From an uncultured Lachnospiraceae bacterium (GTDB taxonomy: Bacteria > Bacillota > Clostridia > Lachnospirales > Lachnospiraceae), in the NCBI GenBank assembly GCA_947628955.1, contig CANRBX010000010.1:1-61397 (forward strand): a stretch of DNA of 61,397 nt, read 5' to 3'. Shown here one piece after another: positions 43,670-51,566 of this stretch. Position 1 is the first letter of the stretch. The number at the start of each line of letters is the position of its first letter. The notes beneath the pieces are model-generated. The model saw nothing but the letters and a program-made list of their open reading frames with translations. It did not search any database and was not told where the DNA came from. A program made the translations under genes and the position numbers.

Positions 43670-44995
43670 ATGAAACGAGCAAAAAGGTTTATTGGGTTAC
43701 TGTTGTCTGCTGCCATGTGTGCCGGGCTGTTTCTGCCAAATGCCATGACTGCTGCGGCGTCTGACGAAGAGATCACCATCACGATGGTAGAATCTCTGAC
43801 CAGTGCGGAGAGGACAGCGCTTATCCGTGAGATCGCGGACAAGTATGAGGAAGAGCATCCGAATATCACGATCGAGATTATCTCCCCGCCGCTTGAGAGC
43901 GCGGATAATAAGATCACTCAGATGCTGATGAGCGGTTCCGGGTGCGATATCGTAGAGTCAAGAGACCTGACGATCACACAGTATGTGAACAACGAATGGA
44001 TTCAGCCGATCGATTCCTATCTGGATGCCTGGGAGGAAAAGGATACGCTGACAGAAGCGGCGCAGCAGGCCATTTACAACAACGGCGGCGCGGCGTACGT
44101 GATTCCTTACGGTTTCCTCTGGAGAGGCCTGTACTGCCATAAAGACTGGCTGGACGAGGCCGGCATCGAGCCGCCTTCCACCTGGCAGGAAATCTATGAC
44201 GCGGGTGTTGCGCTGACTGATGCGGACGCCAACCGTTACGGTTTTGCTTTCCGCGGCGGCACGCTGGGCTATATGTACGCGGACACGGTTATCTGGAGCT
44301 ATATCGGAACCGATATCCTGGCAGGACCGGATGCGGGCTATTTCCTGAAGGATGGCGACGGCGCGACGATCTTTACTCTGCCGGAGACCAAGGAAGCTCT
44401 GGAGTTCTACAAATCTCTGTTTACAGACTGCTCGCCTTCTGACTCTATCGCATGGGGCTTTGCAGAGATGGTGCAGGGCTTTATCGGCGGGACGACGGCT
44501 ATGCTGATTCAGGATCCGGAGGTTATCTCTTCGTGTGAGGCGGACCTGGAAGATGACGACTGGGTACTGGTACCCTTCCCGACAGGCCCGTCCGGACAGG
44601 GCGTATTCCCCAACGGCTACAGCGGCTGGAGTATGACATCCTTCACGGAGCATCCGGACGAAGTGGCTGACTTCATCCTGTTCCTCTCCAATGCAGAAAA
44701 CAATACGTACTTCTGCAAGAATTACGCGACCATTCCGATCCATACGACAGCGGCGGAGACCGACAGCTACTTCAGAGAGAGCCGTTTCTCCATCTATGTT
44801 GATATGGCGAATAACGGCGATGTTTACAGAACCTGCGGCGCGCCAATGAAATACAATGCATTTGCGGCTTACAAGAGTGAAGTTGATACCATGTATCAGA
44901 AGTGGCTGACGGATGAGATTACCACGGACGATCTGCTGACCTGGCTGGATGATTACTGGACACAGGCATATGCGGACGAGGGAGAGAAATTCTGA
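43670..44995 (+). CDS. second sugar ABC transporter substrate-binding protein
   Basis: 441 aa, family 1 solute-binding protein. The signal peptide (KRFIGLLLSAAMCAGLFLP) ends near TAAASDEE with a signal-peptidase-I-like site. The only cysteine in it is preceded by Ala-Ala-Met and does not make a lipobox. Mature motifs: EEEHPNITIEIISPP, SGCDIVESRDLTI and AYVIPYGFLWRGLYCHKDWL. GGGAGGAAAAG precedes ATG 43670. It is followed by a hairpin and then two permeases. The neighbouring GH127 enzyme suggests an arabinofuranoside ligand. Confidence 0.92.
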   Translation: MKRAKRFIGLLLSAAMCAGLFLPNAMTAAASDEEITITMVESLTSAERTALIREIADKYEEEHPNITIEIISPPLESADNKITQMLMSGSGCDIVESRDLTITQYVNNEWIQPIDSYLDAWEEKDTLTEAAQQAIYNNGGAAYVIPYGFLWRGLYCHKDWLDEAGIEPPSTWQEIYDAGVALTDADANRYGFAFRGGTLGYMYADTVIWSYIGTDILAGPDAGYFLKDGDGATIFTLPETKEALEFYKSLFTDCSPSDSIAWGFAEMVQGFIGGTTAMLIQDPEVISSCEADLEDDDWVLVPFPTGPSGQGVFPNGYSGWSMTSFTEHPDEVADFILFLSNAENNTYFCKNYATIPIHTTAAETDSYFRESRFSIYVDMANNGDVYRTCGAPMKYNAFAAYKSEVDTMYQKWLTDEITTDDLLTWLDDYWTQAYADEGEKF

Positions 44996-45014
44996 TCGGA
45001 CAAGTTTATGAACC

Positions 45015-45056
45015 TGAGGGAGGGGGAGCTGTTCCTCCTCCCTTGTTACAGTTTCA
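45015..45056 (+). terminator. intra-operon hairpin after the second binding-protein gene
   Basis: GGGAGGGGGAG pairs with CTCCTCCC, and the outer CCTGA pairs with TCAGG. A second inverted repeat, CCAATGTCAG with CTGACATTGG (45059-45068 and 45115-45124), follows before the permease gene. The arrangement parallels the hairpin at 36286 in the other ABC operon. Confidence 0.6.
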
Positions 45057-45155
45057 GGCCAATGTCAGTAAGCTGACAGCTGCGGGAATTGCATCGTACG
45101 GCAGTCCTGATCTTCTGACATTGGTTTTGGTCGATTGCAGAAAAAGGAGGATGGT

Positions 45156-46058
45156 ATGAAAAAGAATGCATTACTCAGAAAAAGGAGAAGATTCTGCTTC
45201 TTGATGATACTCCCGGCCGTAATCCTGCCTCTTCTGTTTACCTATTATCCGATGATAAGAGGCAGTATGATGGCGTTTCAGAGCTATAATCTGATGGATG
45301 TAGGGAATATCAAATGGAACGGCCTGGGAAATTTTAAAAAATTATTTGAGAAGAGTATCGGCAACTCCTTCTATCTGGTGCTGACGAATACGGTGAAATG
45401 GGTGCTGATCTCCCTGTTTTTCCAGTTTACCATAGGGTTTGGAATGGCGCTTCTCCTGAAAAAGAAGTTTAAGATTTCCGGACTCTATCAGGGCCTGATT
45501 TTCTTCCCGTGGGCGGTGTCGGGGTTTGTGATCGGTATCTCGTGGCGATGGATGTTCAACGGAACTTCTGGTGTGATAAATGATATCCTGATGCGAATCG
45601 GCATCATTCAAAACTCTGTAGGCTGGCTTGCAAGCAAGGATACGGCCCTGCTGTCCTGCATTGTGGCGAATATCTGGTATGGGATCCCGTATTTTACAAT
45701 TATGATTACAGCGGCGCTTCGCGGAGTGCCTGAGGACTTATATGAGGCCGCGGATGTGGATGGGGCCAATGCATTTGATAAGTTCTTTCACGTGACAGTG
45801 CCTTCCATTAAATCTGTACTGCTATTAACGGTGCTGCTTCGCTGCATCTGGATCTTCAACTTCCCGGATCTGATCTATTCGATGACCCAGGGTGGTCCGG
45901 CAGGTTCTTCCCACATCGTGACATCTTATATGATGCAGCTGGTGCAGAGCCTGGATTATGGCCTGGCGTCGGCGGTGGGCGTACTGTCTATCCTGTTCCT
46001 CATGGTATTTGCGGCAATCTATCTGGTCATTTCGGATCGTTTGACAAAGGAGGACTGA
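45156..46058 (+). CDS. sugar ABC transporter permease (MalF/UgpA type), second operon
   Basis: About 300 aa with six membrane segments. The EAA loop reads YEAADVDGANAFDKFFHVTVPS, the usual ATPase contact. AAGGAGG lies 6 bp before ATG 45156. The DNA is clearly AT-richer than the dcw genes. No ATPase gene is found in this operon either. Confidence 0.93.
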   Translation: MKKNALLRKRRRFCFLMILPAVILPLLFTYYPMIRGSMMAFQSYNLMDVGNIKWNGLGNFKKLFEKSIGNSFYLVLTNTVKWVLISLFFQFTIGFGMALLLKKKFKISGLYQGLIFFPWAVSGFVIGISWRWMFNGTSGVINDILMRIGIIQNSVGWLASKDTALLSCIVANIWYGIPYFTIMITAALRGVPEDLYEAADVDGANAFDKFFHVTVPSIKSVLLLTVLLRCIWIFNFPDLIYSMTQGGPAGSSHIVTSYMMQLVQSLDYGLASAVGVLSILFLMVFAAIYLVISDRLTKED

Positions 46059-46062
46059 GCAT

Positions 46063-46905
46063 ATGACTATGAGACAGAAAAGAAGAATTCAAAATGTCGT
46101 CAAATTTTTTGTGCTGGCAGTTTTCCTGGTGATTGTCATGTTTCCATTCTTCTGGATGCTGGTCACTTCGCTGAAAGGAACACAGGGTGAGATCTATGCA
46201 TTTCCTGTAAAGTATCTCCCGGAAAAGATCAGCTGGGTGAACTACATAGAGATCCTGTGGAAGGGCAATTTCATCGTATATATGAGAAACTCCCTGCTGG
46301 TGTCATCGGTGGCGGGCCTTGTCGCCTGTGTCATTGGAATTTGTGCAGGCTACGTGCTCTCCAGATTTAAATTCCGTGCAAAAAACCTGCTGCTCCTGTT
46401 TTTCCTGGTCACGCAGATGATCCCTACTTTCATCATGCTTCCTGCGCTGTATCAGATGCTTTCCAGACATCATATGATCAACAGTATCTGGACGCTGATG
46501 GTGCTTTACATCAATATGATGATTCCATTCTCGGTGGTTACTCTGCGGGGTTTTTTTGACGGAATTCCAAGCGTTCTGGAGGAAGCAGCCTGGGTTGACG
46601 GCTGCGGCTACGGACAGGCCCTGGTGAGGATTATCATTCCCCTGATGAAGCCCGGAATTGCGGCAACCTTCATTTTTGCTTTTATCAATTCGTGGAATGA
46701 GCTTTTCATGGCGATCATGTTTATCGACAAGGACGACCTGAAAACGATCCCGGTAGGACTGAACGGCCTGATCCTGAAATATGATATTAAGTGGGGAGAG
46801 ATGGCCGCAGGGACAATTCTTGCCCTGATCCCCACAATTGTACTGTTTGCCTTTGCGCAGAAATATATGATTGAAGGGCTGACAGCCGGTTCCGTGAAGG
46901 GCTGA
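46063..46905 (+). CDS. sugar ABC transporter permease (MalG/UgpE type), second operon
   Basis: 280 aa, six membrane segments. The EAA loop is LEEAAWVDGCGYGQALVRIII; the C-terminus YMIEGLTAGSVKG is standard. AAAGGAGG lies 12 bp upstream; an ATG at 46069 would also fit. It begins 4 bp after the first permease, so the two are made together as the membrane channel. One sample line here (46081-46140) is about 37% G+C. Confidence 0.94.
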   Translation: MTMRQKRRIQNVVKFFVLAVFLVIVMFPFFWMLVTSLKGTQGEIYAFPVKYLPEKISWVNYIEILWKGNFIVYMRNSLLVSSVAGLVACVIGICAGYVLSRFKFRAKNLLLLFFLVTQMIPTFIMLPALYQMLSRHHMINSIWTLMVLYINMMIPFSVVTLRGFFDGIPSVLEEAAWVDGCGYGQALVRIIIPLMKPGIAATFIFAFINSWNELFMAIMFIDKDDLKTIPVGLNGLILKYDIKWGEMAAGTILALIPTIVLFAFAQKYMIEGLTAGSVKG

Positions 46906-46982
46906 CGGCGAAGCAAGAAATAAACCGTAAAACCATGGAAAACTGCGCCGTGCGCAGAATTTAGAGACAGAGGAGAGAGCAT

Positions 46983-48926
46983 ATGTTTGAGAAAAAAATG
47001 AAAATGGCTGCCCTTGACAAGGTTGATATTAATGGCGGGTTCTGGAAGGAATATATGGAACTGGTGCGCTGCAGGATGCTTCCGTATCAATGGGAAGCCC
47101 TCAATGACAGGGTGAAGGATGCGGAGCCCAGCTATGGGATGGCGAATTTCAAGGCTGCGGCTGCCGGAAAGGGAGAATTTCGGGGCAGGGTATTTCAGGA
47201 CAGCGATGTGTATAAATGGCTGGAGGCGGTTGCATACTGTCTGATGTGGCATCCGGACAAGGAGCTTGAGGCGACTGCAGACGGGGCGATCGATATCATT
47301 GCGGCGGCCCAGCAGCCGGACGGATATCTGGACACCTACTATATTCTGACAGGAATTGAAAAACGGTTTACTAATGTAATGGACAACCATGAGCTTTATA
47401 TTATGGGCCACATGACTGAGGCGGCTGTCGCGTATTACTATTCGACGGGAAAGAGAAAGCTGCTTGATGCGGCGATCCGCTATGTGGATTGTGTAGACCG
47501 GCATTTCGGACGTGAGGAAGGAAAGCTGAGAGGATATCCGGGTCATGAGGTAGCCGAGATGGCTTTGGTTGCGCTCTACGGGGTGACAGGAGATGAGCGC
47601 CATCTGAATCTGGCCAGGTATTTTATTGATGAGAGAGGCCAGGAGCCGCTGTTCTTTAAGGAAGAGCGGGAGAAATACCATAATGAATATAAGTGGAAGG
47701 ACAGCTACTTCCAGGATCAGTATTATCAGGCAGGAAAACCTGTGAGAGATCAGGAGAAGGCAGAGGGGCATGCGGTGCGCGCCGTGTATTTATGTACCGG
47801 TATGGCTGAGGTGGCCAGTAAAACGGAGGACGGAGAGCTGTTTGCTGCCTGCGAGCGCCTCTGGAAGAGCATCGTGGAGAAACAGATGTATATCACGGGC
47901 TCAATCGGTTCCTCTGAGTATGGGGAGGCCTTTACTTTTGACTATGATCTGCCCAATGATACGCTGTATGCAGAAACCTGTGCTGCTATTGGCCTGGTGT
48001 TTTTTGCCAGGAGAATGTTTGAAATCACAAAGGACGGGCGTTACATTGACGTTATGGAGCGCTGCCTCTACAATGGGATCATCAGCGGAGTATCTCTGGA
48101 CGGGCAGAAGTTTTTCTATGTGAATCCTCTGGAAATGCTGCCGGAGGCATCGAAAAAAGACTTCTACAAACGACATGTGGATGTGGAGCGCCAGAAATGG
48201 TTTGCCTGCGCATGCTGTCCGCCCAACGTTTCCAGACTGATCTCATCTCTGGGAGGCTATGCGTTTGAGCAGAGTGACAGCGAGATTTTTGTAAATCTTT
48301 ACGTCAATGGAAATTTCAGGACGGAAATTGCGGGCTGCACGGCTGAGATTCAGACAGAGACCAGTTATCCCTGGGATGAGCGGGTGAGTATCCGCGTAAA
48401 GACAGAGCGTGAGGCAGAATTTACCGTAGCAGTGCGTGTGCCGGACTGGTGCGGAAACTGGACGGTTTCCGTGGATGGAGGGGAATATACCGGGAAGCTG
48501 CAGAAGGGATACCTTTATATAGAAAGAAAATGGAACGGGACGAGTGTCATAGAGCTCACGCTGAAGATGCCGGTGCGTCTGATGGCGGCCCATCCCAGAG
48601 TGCGGGACGATGTGGGCAAGACGGCCGTGATGCGCGGCCCGCTGGTATACTGTCTGGAGGAAGAGGATAACGGCGCGCAGCTGCAGGAGATATACCTGCC
48701 GGAGGACGCCCGGTTTGAACAGACATATGATCCGGAGCTTCTCAATGGCGTGGTGACGCTTAAGGCAGACGGCCTGCGTCTGACTGAGGCGGAATGGGGC
48801 GAAGAAACCCTGTATCAGGAATACCGTGGACAACACTTTGACAGCCAGAAGCTGACATTTATCCCCTATTATGCCTGGGCAAACCGCTCTGTGGGCGAGA
48901 TGACTGTCTGGGTACATATGAAATAG
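46983..48926 (+). CDS. beta-L-arabinofuranosidase, glycoside hydrolase family 127
   Basis: 647 aa without signal peptide. The family (formerly DUF1680; type enzyme HypBA1 of Bifidobacterium longum) removes beta-1,2-linked L-arabinofuranose from arabino-oligosaccharides of plant hydroxyproline-rich glycoproteins. It uses a zinc-bound cysteine nucleophile. The (alpha/alpha)6 barrel part has SDVYKWLEAVAYCLMWH, QQPDGYLDTYY and RYVDCVDRHFG. The zinc and catalytic residues are visible: ETCAA at about 330-334 and CACCPPNVSR at about 408-417. Beta-sandwich domains fill the C-terminal third. It probably acts in the cytoplasm on sugars imported by the preceding ABC proteins. AGGAGAG lies before ATG 46983. 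Confidence 0.93.
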   Translation: MFEKKMKMAALDKVDINGGFWKEYMELVRCRMLPYQWEALNDRVKDAEPSYGMANFKAAAAGKGEFRGRVFQDSDVYKWLEAVAYCLMWHPDKELEATADGAIDIIAAAQQPDGYLDTYYILTGIEKRFTNVMDNHELYIMGHMTEAAVAYYYSTGKRKLLDAAIRYVDCVDRHFGREEGKLRGYPGHEVAEMALVALYGVTGDERHLNLARYFIDERGQEPLFFKEEREKYHNEYKWKDSYFQDQYYQAGKPVRDQEKAEGHAVRAVYLCTGMAEVASKTEDGELFAACERLWKSIVEKQMYITGSIGSSEYGEAFTFDYDLPNDTLYAETCAAIGLVFFARRMFEITKDGRYIDVMERCLYNGIISGVSLDGQKFFYVNPLEMLPEASKKDFYKRHVDVERQKWFACACCPPNVSRLISSLGGYAFEQSDSEIFVNLYVNGNFRTEIAGCTAEIQTETSYPWDERVSIRVKTEREAEFTVAVRVPDWCGNWTVSVDGGEYTGKLQKGYLYIERKWNGTSVIELTLKMPVRLMAAHPRVRDDVGKTAVMRGPLVYCLEEEDNGAQLQEIYLPEDARFEQTYDPELLNGVVTLKADGLRLTEAEWGEETLYQEYRGQHFDSQKLTFIPYYAWANRSVGEMTVWVHMK

Positions 48927-48970
48927 ACCGTTTTATCTGTAAAAATATGTATTTAATTTAAAAATGGGTC

Positions 48971-48999
48971 TTGATAAATTCGGCGAGAACCTATATTAT
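48971..48999 (+). promoter_or_regulatory. promoter of ftsZ
   Basis: TTGATA (48971-48976), 17 bp, TATTAT (48994-48999), at the junction of the sugar island and ftsZ. The leader is about 125 nt. GTAC plus GCGGG near 49009-49017 can pair with CCGCCC plus GTAC near 49103-49112, just before the ribosome binding site at 49117. Confidence 0.75.
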
Positions 49000-49130
49000 A
49001 AAGGTTAGTACGGCGGGCAGTGGGGAGAGTATGTGCAGATGCCGCCGCAGCAGCAGGGAAGTATATCAGGGCGTCCTGTGCGGTACAGGCTTTGGAAGCG
49101 GACCGCCCGGTACAAAAAGGAGGAAACACG

Positions 49131-50300
49131 GTGTTAGAAATTATGTCAAACGAAACGGAATCCGCAGCAAAGATCATAGTAATCGGCGTCGGCGGTGCGG
49201 GTAATAACGCAGTTAATAGAATGGTTGAGGATACGATCGGGGGAGTGGAGTTTATCGGGATCAATACCGATAAGCAGGCATTGCTCATGTGCAAGGCCCC
49301 GACCACGATCCAGATCGGCGAGAAGGTGACGAAGGGCCTTGGCGCGGGAGCGAGACCGGAAGTGGGCCAGCAGGCTGCCGAGGAGAGCGCGGAGGAGATC
49401 CGCCAGGCGGTACAGGGCGCCGACATGGTGTTTGTCACCTGCGGCATGGGCGGAGGCACCGGTACGGGCGCGGCTCCGATCGTTGCCGGCATCGCAAAGG
49501 AAATGGGGATCCTGACTGTAGGCGTTGTGACGAAGCCGTTCCGTTTCGAGGCCAGGACACGTATGAATAACGCTCTTGCAGGCATTGAGCGCCTGAAGGA
49601 GAATGTGGATACGCTGATCGTGATTCCGAATGATAAGCTTCTGGAGATCGTGGACCGCAGAACGACGATGCCGGAGGCGCTCAAAAAAGCGGACGAGGTG
49701 CTTCAGCAGGCGGTGCAGGGGATCACGGACCTGATTAATCTGCCGGCTCTGATCAATCTTGACTTCGCGGACGTCCAGACGGTCATGATCAACAAGGGAA
49801 TCGCGCACATCGGTATCGGACAGGCCAAGGGCGACGACAAGGCTCTCGAGGCGGTCAAGCAGGCGGTTTCCAGCCCGCTGCTGGAGACGACGATCGCGGG
49901 CGCATCCCATGTGATCATCAATATTTCCGGAGATATCTCCCTCATCGACGCGAACGATGCGGCAAGCTACGTGCAGGAGATGGCAGGAGAGGATGCGAAT
50001 ATCATCTTTGGCGCGATGTATGATGATACATACGCAGATGAGGCCAGCATCACGGTGATCGCGACCGGTCTGGAGGATACGAACCTGAAGCCGGAAAAGA
50101 AGGAGAGAAGCTCCATGCGCAGGAGCACGGCTCCGGACTTTGGCTTTGCCAGAAAGGAAAGCAGCCAGCCGGCGTCCTCTTACAAGGCCCCGACGATCCC
50201 GCTTCGCACGCCGACGACACAGACGGGCGGCCTGCGCGCGCCGGAGAGCAAGGTGCCGGAGAGAGACATCCAGATCCCGGATTTCCTCAGGAGGAGCTGA
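49131..50300 (+). CDS. ftsZ: cell division GTPase FtsZ
   Basis: Tubulin-like GTPase that forms the Z ring. [17 protein letters not shown] opens the nucleotide-binding domain. The tubulin signature [13 protein letters not shown] is at about 107-119. The T7 loop [11 protein letters not shown] holds the catalytic Asp pair region at about 207. The linker is followed by a conserved C-terminal peptide ([13 protein letters not shown]) that binds partner proteins. The best start is GTG 49131 with AAGGAGG 7 bp upstream (MLEIMSNE, as in relatives) rather than ATG 49143. Length 389 aa. It is separated from divIB by the sugar island and has its own promoter and terminator. Confidence 0.97.
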   Translation: MLEIMSNETESAAKIIVIGVGGAGNNAVNRMVEDTIGGVEFIGINTDKQALLMCKAPTTIQIGEKVTKGLGAGARPEVGQQAAEESAEEIRQAVQGADMVFVTCGMGGGTGTGAAPIVAGIAKEMGILTVGVVTKPFRFEARTRMNNALAGIERLKENVDTLIVIPNDKLLEIVDRRTTMPEALKKADEVLQQAVQGITDLINLPALINLDFADVQTVMINKGIAHIGIGQAKGDDKALEAVKQAVSSPLLETTIAGASHVIINISGDISLIDANDAASYVQEMAGEDANIIFGAMYDDTYADEASITVIATGLEDTNLKPEKKERSSMRRSTAPDFGFARKESSQPASSYKAPTIPLRTPTTQTGGLRAPESKVPERDIQIPDFLRRS

Positions 50301-50337
50301 CCCGGGCATATTCCGGACAATACAGATAAAAATATTA

Positions 50338-50374
50338 CAGGGACTGCCGTGATCCAGCGGCGGTCCCTGCTTTT
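50338..50374 (+). terminator. Rho-independent terminator after ftsZ
   Basis: CAGGGACTGCCG pairs with CGGCGGTCCCTG across an 8-nt loop (one mismatch) and is followed by CTTTT. Confidence 0.85.
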
Positions 50375-50449
50375 CTACAGGGAGCTCTGCAAAAATACAG
50401 CAAATGATTATAACAAATAAATCACAGCAAAAACACGGAGGAGGAAGAC

Positions 50450-51472
50450 ATGGCTACTGTAAGACTTGGCAGGACAGAGATTATAGTAAACAAGAACGGA
50501 TTCGGCGCCCTGCCGATCCAGCGCATCAGCGACGAAGAGGCGGTGAAGATTGTGCGCACCGCTTATGAGCGCGGGATCCGGTTTTTTGACACGGCGCGGT
50601 GGTACACCGACAGCGAGCACAAGCTGGGACTGGCGCTCTCGGATGTGCGGGAACATGTGTACATATCATCGAAGACCGGATCGACGAAGCCGGAGGATTT
50701 CTGGAAGGATCTGGAGACGACCCTCTCCAATCTGAAGACGGACTATCTGGACATCTACCAGTTCCACAATCCGTCGTTCTGCCCGAAGCCGGGGGATGGG
50801 AGCGGCATGTATGAGTGCATGGAGGAGGCGAAGCGCCAGGGGAAGATCCGTCATATCGGGATCACGAACCACCGTCTTGCGGTTGCGGAGGAGGCGGTTG
50901 ACTCCGGGCTGTATGACACGCTGCAGTTCCCGTTCTGCTATCTGGCGACGGATGCGGACATCCGGCTTGTGCGCAGATGCCGGGAGGCGGACATGGGCTT
51001 TATCGCCATGAAGGCACTCTCAGGCGGCCTGATCACAAATTCTGCTGCGGCGTATGCCTTTGAAGCGCAGTTTGACAATGTGCTGCCGATCTGGGGTGTG
51101 CAGCGGATGAGTGAACTGGAGGAATTTTTGTCGTATGTGGACTGCCCGCCGGAAATGACGGATGAGATGCGCACGCTGATCGAGAAGGACCGCGGGGAGC
51201 TGATGGGCGAATTCTGCCGCGGATGCGGCTACTGCATGCCGTGCCCGGCCGGCATCGAGATCAACAACTGCGCGCGGATGTCGCTGATGATCCGGCGCTC
51301 GCCGTCGGCGGGATGGCTCACGCCGGAGGCGCAGGCCAAAATGATGAAGATCGAGGAATGCCTGCACTGTGAGCAGTGCATGTCGAAATGTCCGTATCAC
51401 CTGAACACGCCGGAGCTTCTGCAGAAGAATCTGGCAGATTACAAGGAGATCCTGGCAGGAAAGGCATTCTGA
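50450..51472 (+). CDS. aldo/keto reductase with C-terminal 4Fe-4S ferredoxin domain
   Basis: 340 aa. The TIM-barrel reductase part has FDTARWYTDSEHKLGLAL and KTDYLDIYQFHNP; the usual catalytic Asp, Tyr and Lys region can be seen (DTARWYTDSE, SSKTG). The C-terminal ferredoxin-like domain has two cysteine clusters, CRGCGYCMPCP and CLHCEQCMSKCP, for two 4Fe-4S centres. Such fused reductases are common in anaerobic Clostridia; the substrate is unknown. GGAGGAGG lies before ATG 50450. It is monocistronic, as ftsZ is closed by a terminator and the next gene is on the other strand. The last codons are repeated after the stop. Confidence 0.92.
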   Translation: MATVRLGRTEIIVNKNGFGALPIQRISDEEAVKIVRTAYERGIRFFDTARWYTDSEHKLGLALSDVREHVYISSKTGSTKPEDFWKDLETTLSNLKTDYLDIYQFHNPSFCPKPGDGSGMYECMEEAKRQGKIRHIGITNHRLAVAEEAVDSGLYDTLQFPFCYLATDADIRLVRRCREADMGFIAMKALSGGLITNSAAAYAFEAQFDNVLPIWGVQRMSELEEFLSYVDCPPEMTDEMRTLIEKDRGELMGEFCRGCGYCMPCPAGIEINNCARMSLMIRRSPSAGWLTPEAQAKMMKIEECLHCEQCMSKCPYHLNTPELLQKNLADYKEILAGKAF

Positions 51473-51523
51473 CAAAAAACATTTCAGCAGAACATCCTGG
51501 CAGGAAAGCCATTCTGAAGGGAA
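51449..51523 (+). repeat. direct repeat of the 3' end of the aldo/keto reductase gene
   Basis: The block ATCCTGGCAGGAAAGGCATT plus CTGA at 51450-51473, which includes the stop codon, is repeated at 51497-51520 with one change, about 47 bp later. The gap to 51566 shows nothing else apart from this copy. Confidence 0.85.
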
Positions 51524-51566
51524 CGGGAAAGTCAGCCTGGGCAGGATCTTTCAGGCGCGGCTTCGT

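Noticed and set aside
49694-49760. Second tRNA gene or attachment site near ftsZ to explain the island
   Set aside because: No tRNA-like fold and no direct repeat flanking 30435 and 49130 was found by eye.
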